From: Lanius collurio
Taxonomy: Eukaryota > Chordata > Aves > Passeriformes > Laniidae
Assembly: GCA_020086605.1 (NCBI GenBank)
Contig: JACBWW010000004.1
Span: forward strand, 7,091,449 to 7,155,448
Reading direction: 5' to 3'
DNA: 64,000 nt
Shown here: positions 62,931 through 64,000 of the stretch, in pieces
Numbering within the stretch: position 1 is the first letter of the stretch
How the letters are laid out: each line of letters opens with the position of its first letter
Notes under the pieces: generated by a model
Told to the model about the DNA's origin: nothing
The model's database searches: none
Seen by the model: the letters and a program-made list of their open reading frames with translations, nothing else
Translations under genes and position numbers: made by a program

Positions 62931-64000
62931 GCAAGGGGCAAAGGAAAGAACTCACTAAATCAGTCAGTTTGGAGTGCTGCCTGCAAACATGAAAGTCTAA
63001 TTTTTTTATTGTTATAAAAAAAGAAAAGAGAAAAAGGATCTGTTTTCATTCAATGCTCATGAAAGGTGTAAGTACCTCTATTCTTCTTTCTTACTAAAAG
63101 TCTGAATGTATGGAAAAATGTTTTTGTGGGATGGGCTGATCTGGCACTGATCTCTTGGGGTTTGGACAGGTACAGTTGCTGCAGAACTGCTGGAAATGAG
63201 GCTTTAAGTATGTGACATCCTTTCACTTACCCAAAACCTCTGCCTCAGTGTACTACAGTGCTGCAGCCGGTCCAGGAGTGCCCTTTGGACACTTGCCAGC
63301 CTGGCTGCAGCTGCTGCATCACCACTATGAGCTATGGCAGCTTTGTGATTTACTGGTGTCCACCTGGCTGCTCTCTGGTAAGCTGCAATCACTTCTGTGA
63401 CTGAAATATCTTACAACCACTCTTGAGACACTCAACAGTCCAGCAGCAAGTGTTTCTTTCAATATATAAGCAAACATCCCAGCCTACTCTTGAAGCTGGA
63501 GGCATTCAAGGAGTCAATCAAACATTTTATGCTTTAAAATTGTAGGGAAAAGCTTCCTTGCAATTTCCTAATTTGATGCATGGAACTACTTTTTCCTTCT
63601 TCCTCTCCAATTCCCATCCAGGGAGAATGTGGGGACTGAATTTCCCCCTCTGCCTTTCCTGCACACAGGTGCTGTACCCTCACTGGAGTGGAGCAGTGAG
63701 GCCAACTCCGGCATTTTCACATGCAGTTAAACAAACCTAAGACCTCTCATCTCAGGGCAGAGCCAGGGTTGTTTCTGCCTCTCGACATTCCCCAGGGCTG
63801 CCTCTCACAGCTCTCAGTGATGCCTTGTCCACACTGTGCCTTTACTCCCCTTCAGCCCAAACCCAAGCCAGTATTTCTGCTTTATCCCGGATACATTCCT
63901 CATCAATCACTTTACTAATCCAGCAATAACAGGAATTAGAAGGAGCAGGTGAATATTTGTCTCTGGAAATGTGGTTTACTGCTAATCAACAGGGCTGGCA
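62931..64000. other. Non-coding stretch at the right edge
   Basis: No exon, repeat or RNA gene was recognised. Frames here are 65 aa or less. Confidence 0.5.

Noticed and set aside
12712..64000. Search for CYP46A1 or other neighbouring gene exons, tRNA genes and CRISPR arrays
   Set aside because: No cytochrome P450 heme-binding motif, no cloverleaf with A/B boxes and no regularly spaced repeat-spacer array was recognised by eye. A computed search could still find a short exon.

Overview
This is vertebrate nuclear DNA, most likely from a bird. It has no bacterial-style dense coding. The only recognisable transposons are CR1-type LINE fragments (the dominant avian/sauropsid LINE) and a few very decayed MIR-like SINEs. 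Introns and intergenic DNA are AT-leaning and repeat-poor, and one sharp CpG island carries a short assembly gap. None of this is a formal species assignment.

One gene is identified with confidence: EML1 (echinoderm microtubule-associated protein-like 1) on the minus strand. Its first coding exon lies at 12645-12711. It encodes 22 residues starting MEDGFSSYSSLYDTSS and ends in a phase-1 GTAAGG splice donor. Everything below 12645 is therefore the 5' part of EML1 intron 1. The exon sits in a CpG island (about 12010-13660). A perfect 14-bp RFX X-box palindrome (12833-12846) lies 122 bp upstream of the start codon, and a 358-bp run of N follows just upstream of that.

Above the island, 13.7-64 kb has no clear coding gene. 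It is either intergenic or the intron of a longer EML1 transcript. The best lead is a second CpG-enriched patch at 55.1-55.9 kb. On the minus strand it holds an ATG followed by nine codons and a good donor (55317-55344), in the same phase 1 as the canonical EML1 exon 1. This makes it a candidate distal alternative first exon about 42.6 kb upstream. It is an inference and needs transcript data.

Repeats: CR1 fragments at 8140-8491 (+), 15920-15990 (-), 23380-24280 (+, old, includes degraded RT region), 38266-38330 (-) and 58575-58650 (+); MIR-like relics at 9590-9675, 28770-28890 and 62829-62930 (all -); several microsatellites; a roughly 40-bp minisatellite at 41651-41840; and several unusually perfect hairpins or palindromes. 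I found no tRNA, rRNA, CRISPR, prokaryotic or viral gene, and no wholly new multi-gene system. The notable points are about EML1 promoter architecture.
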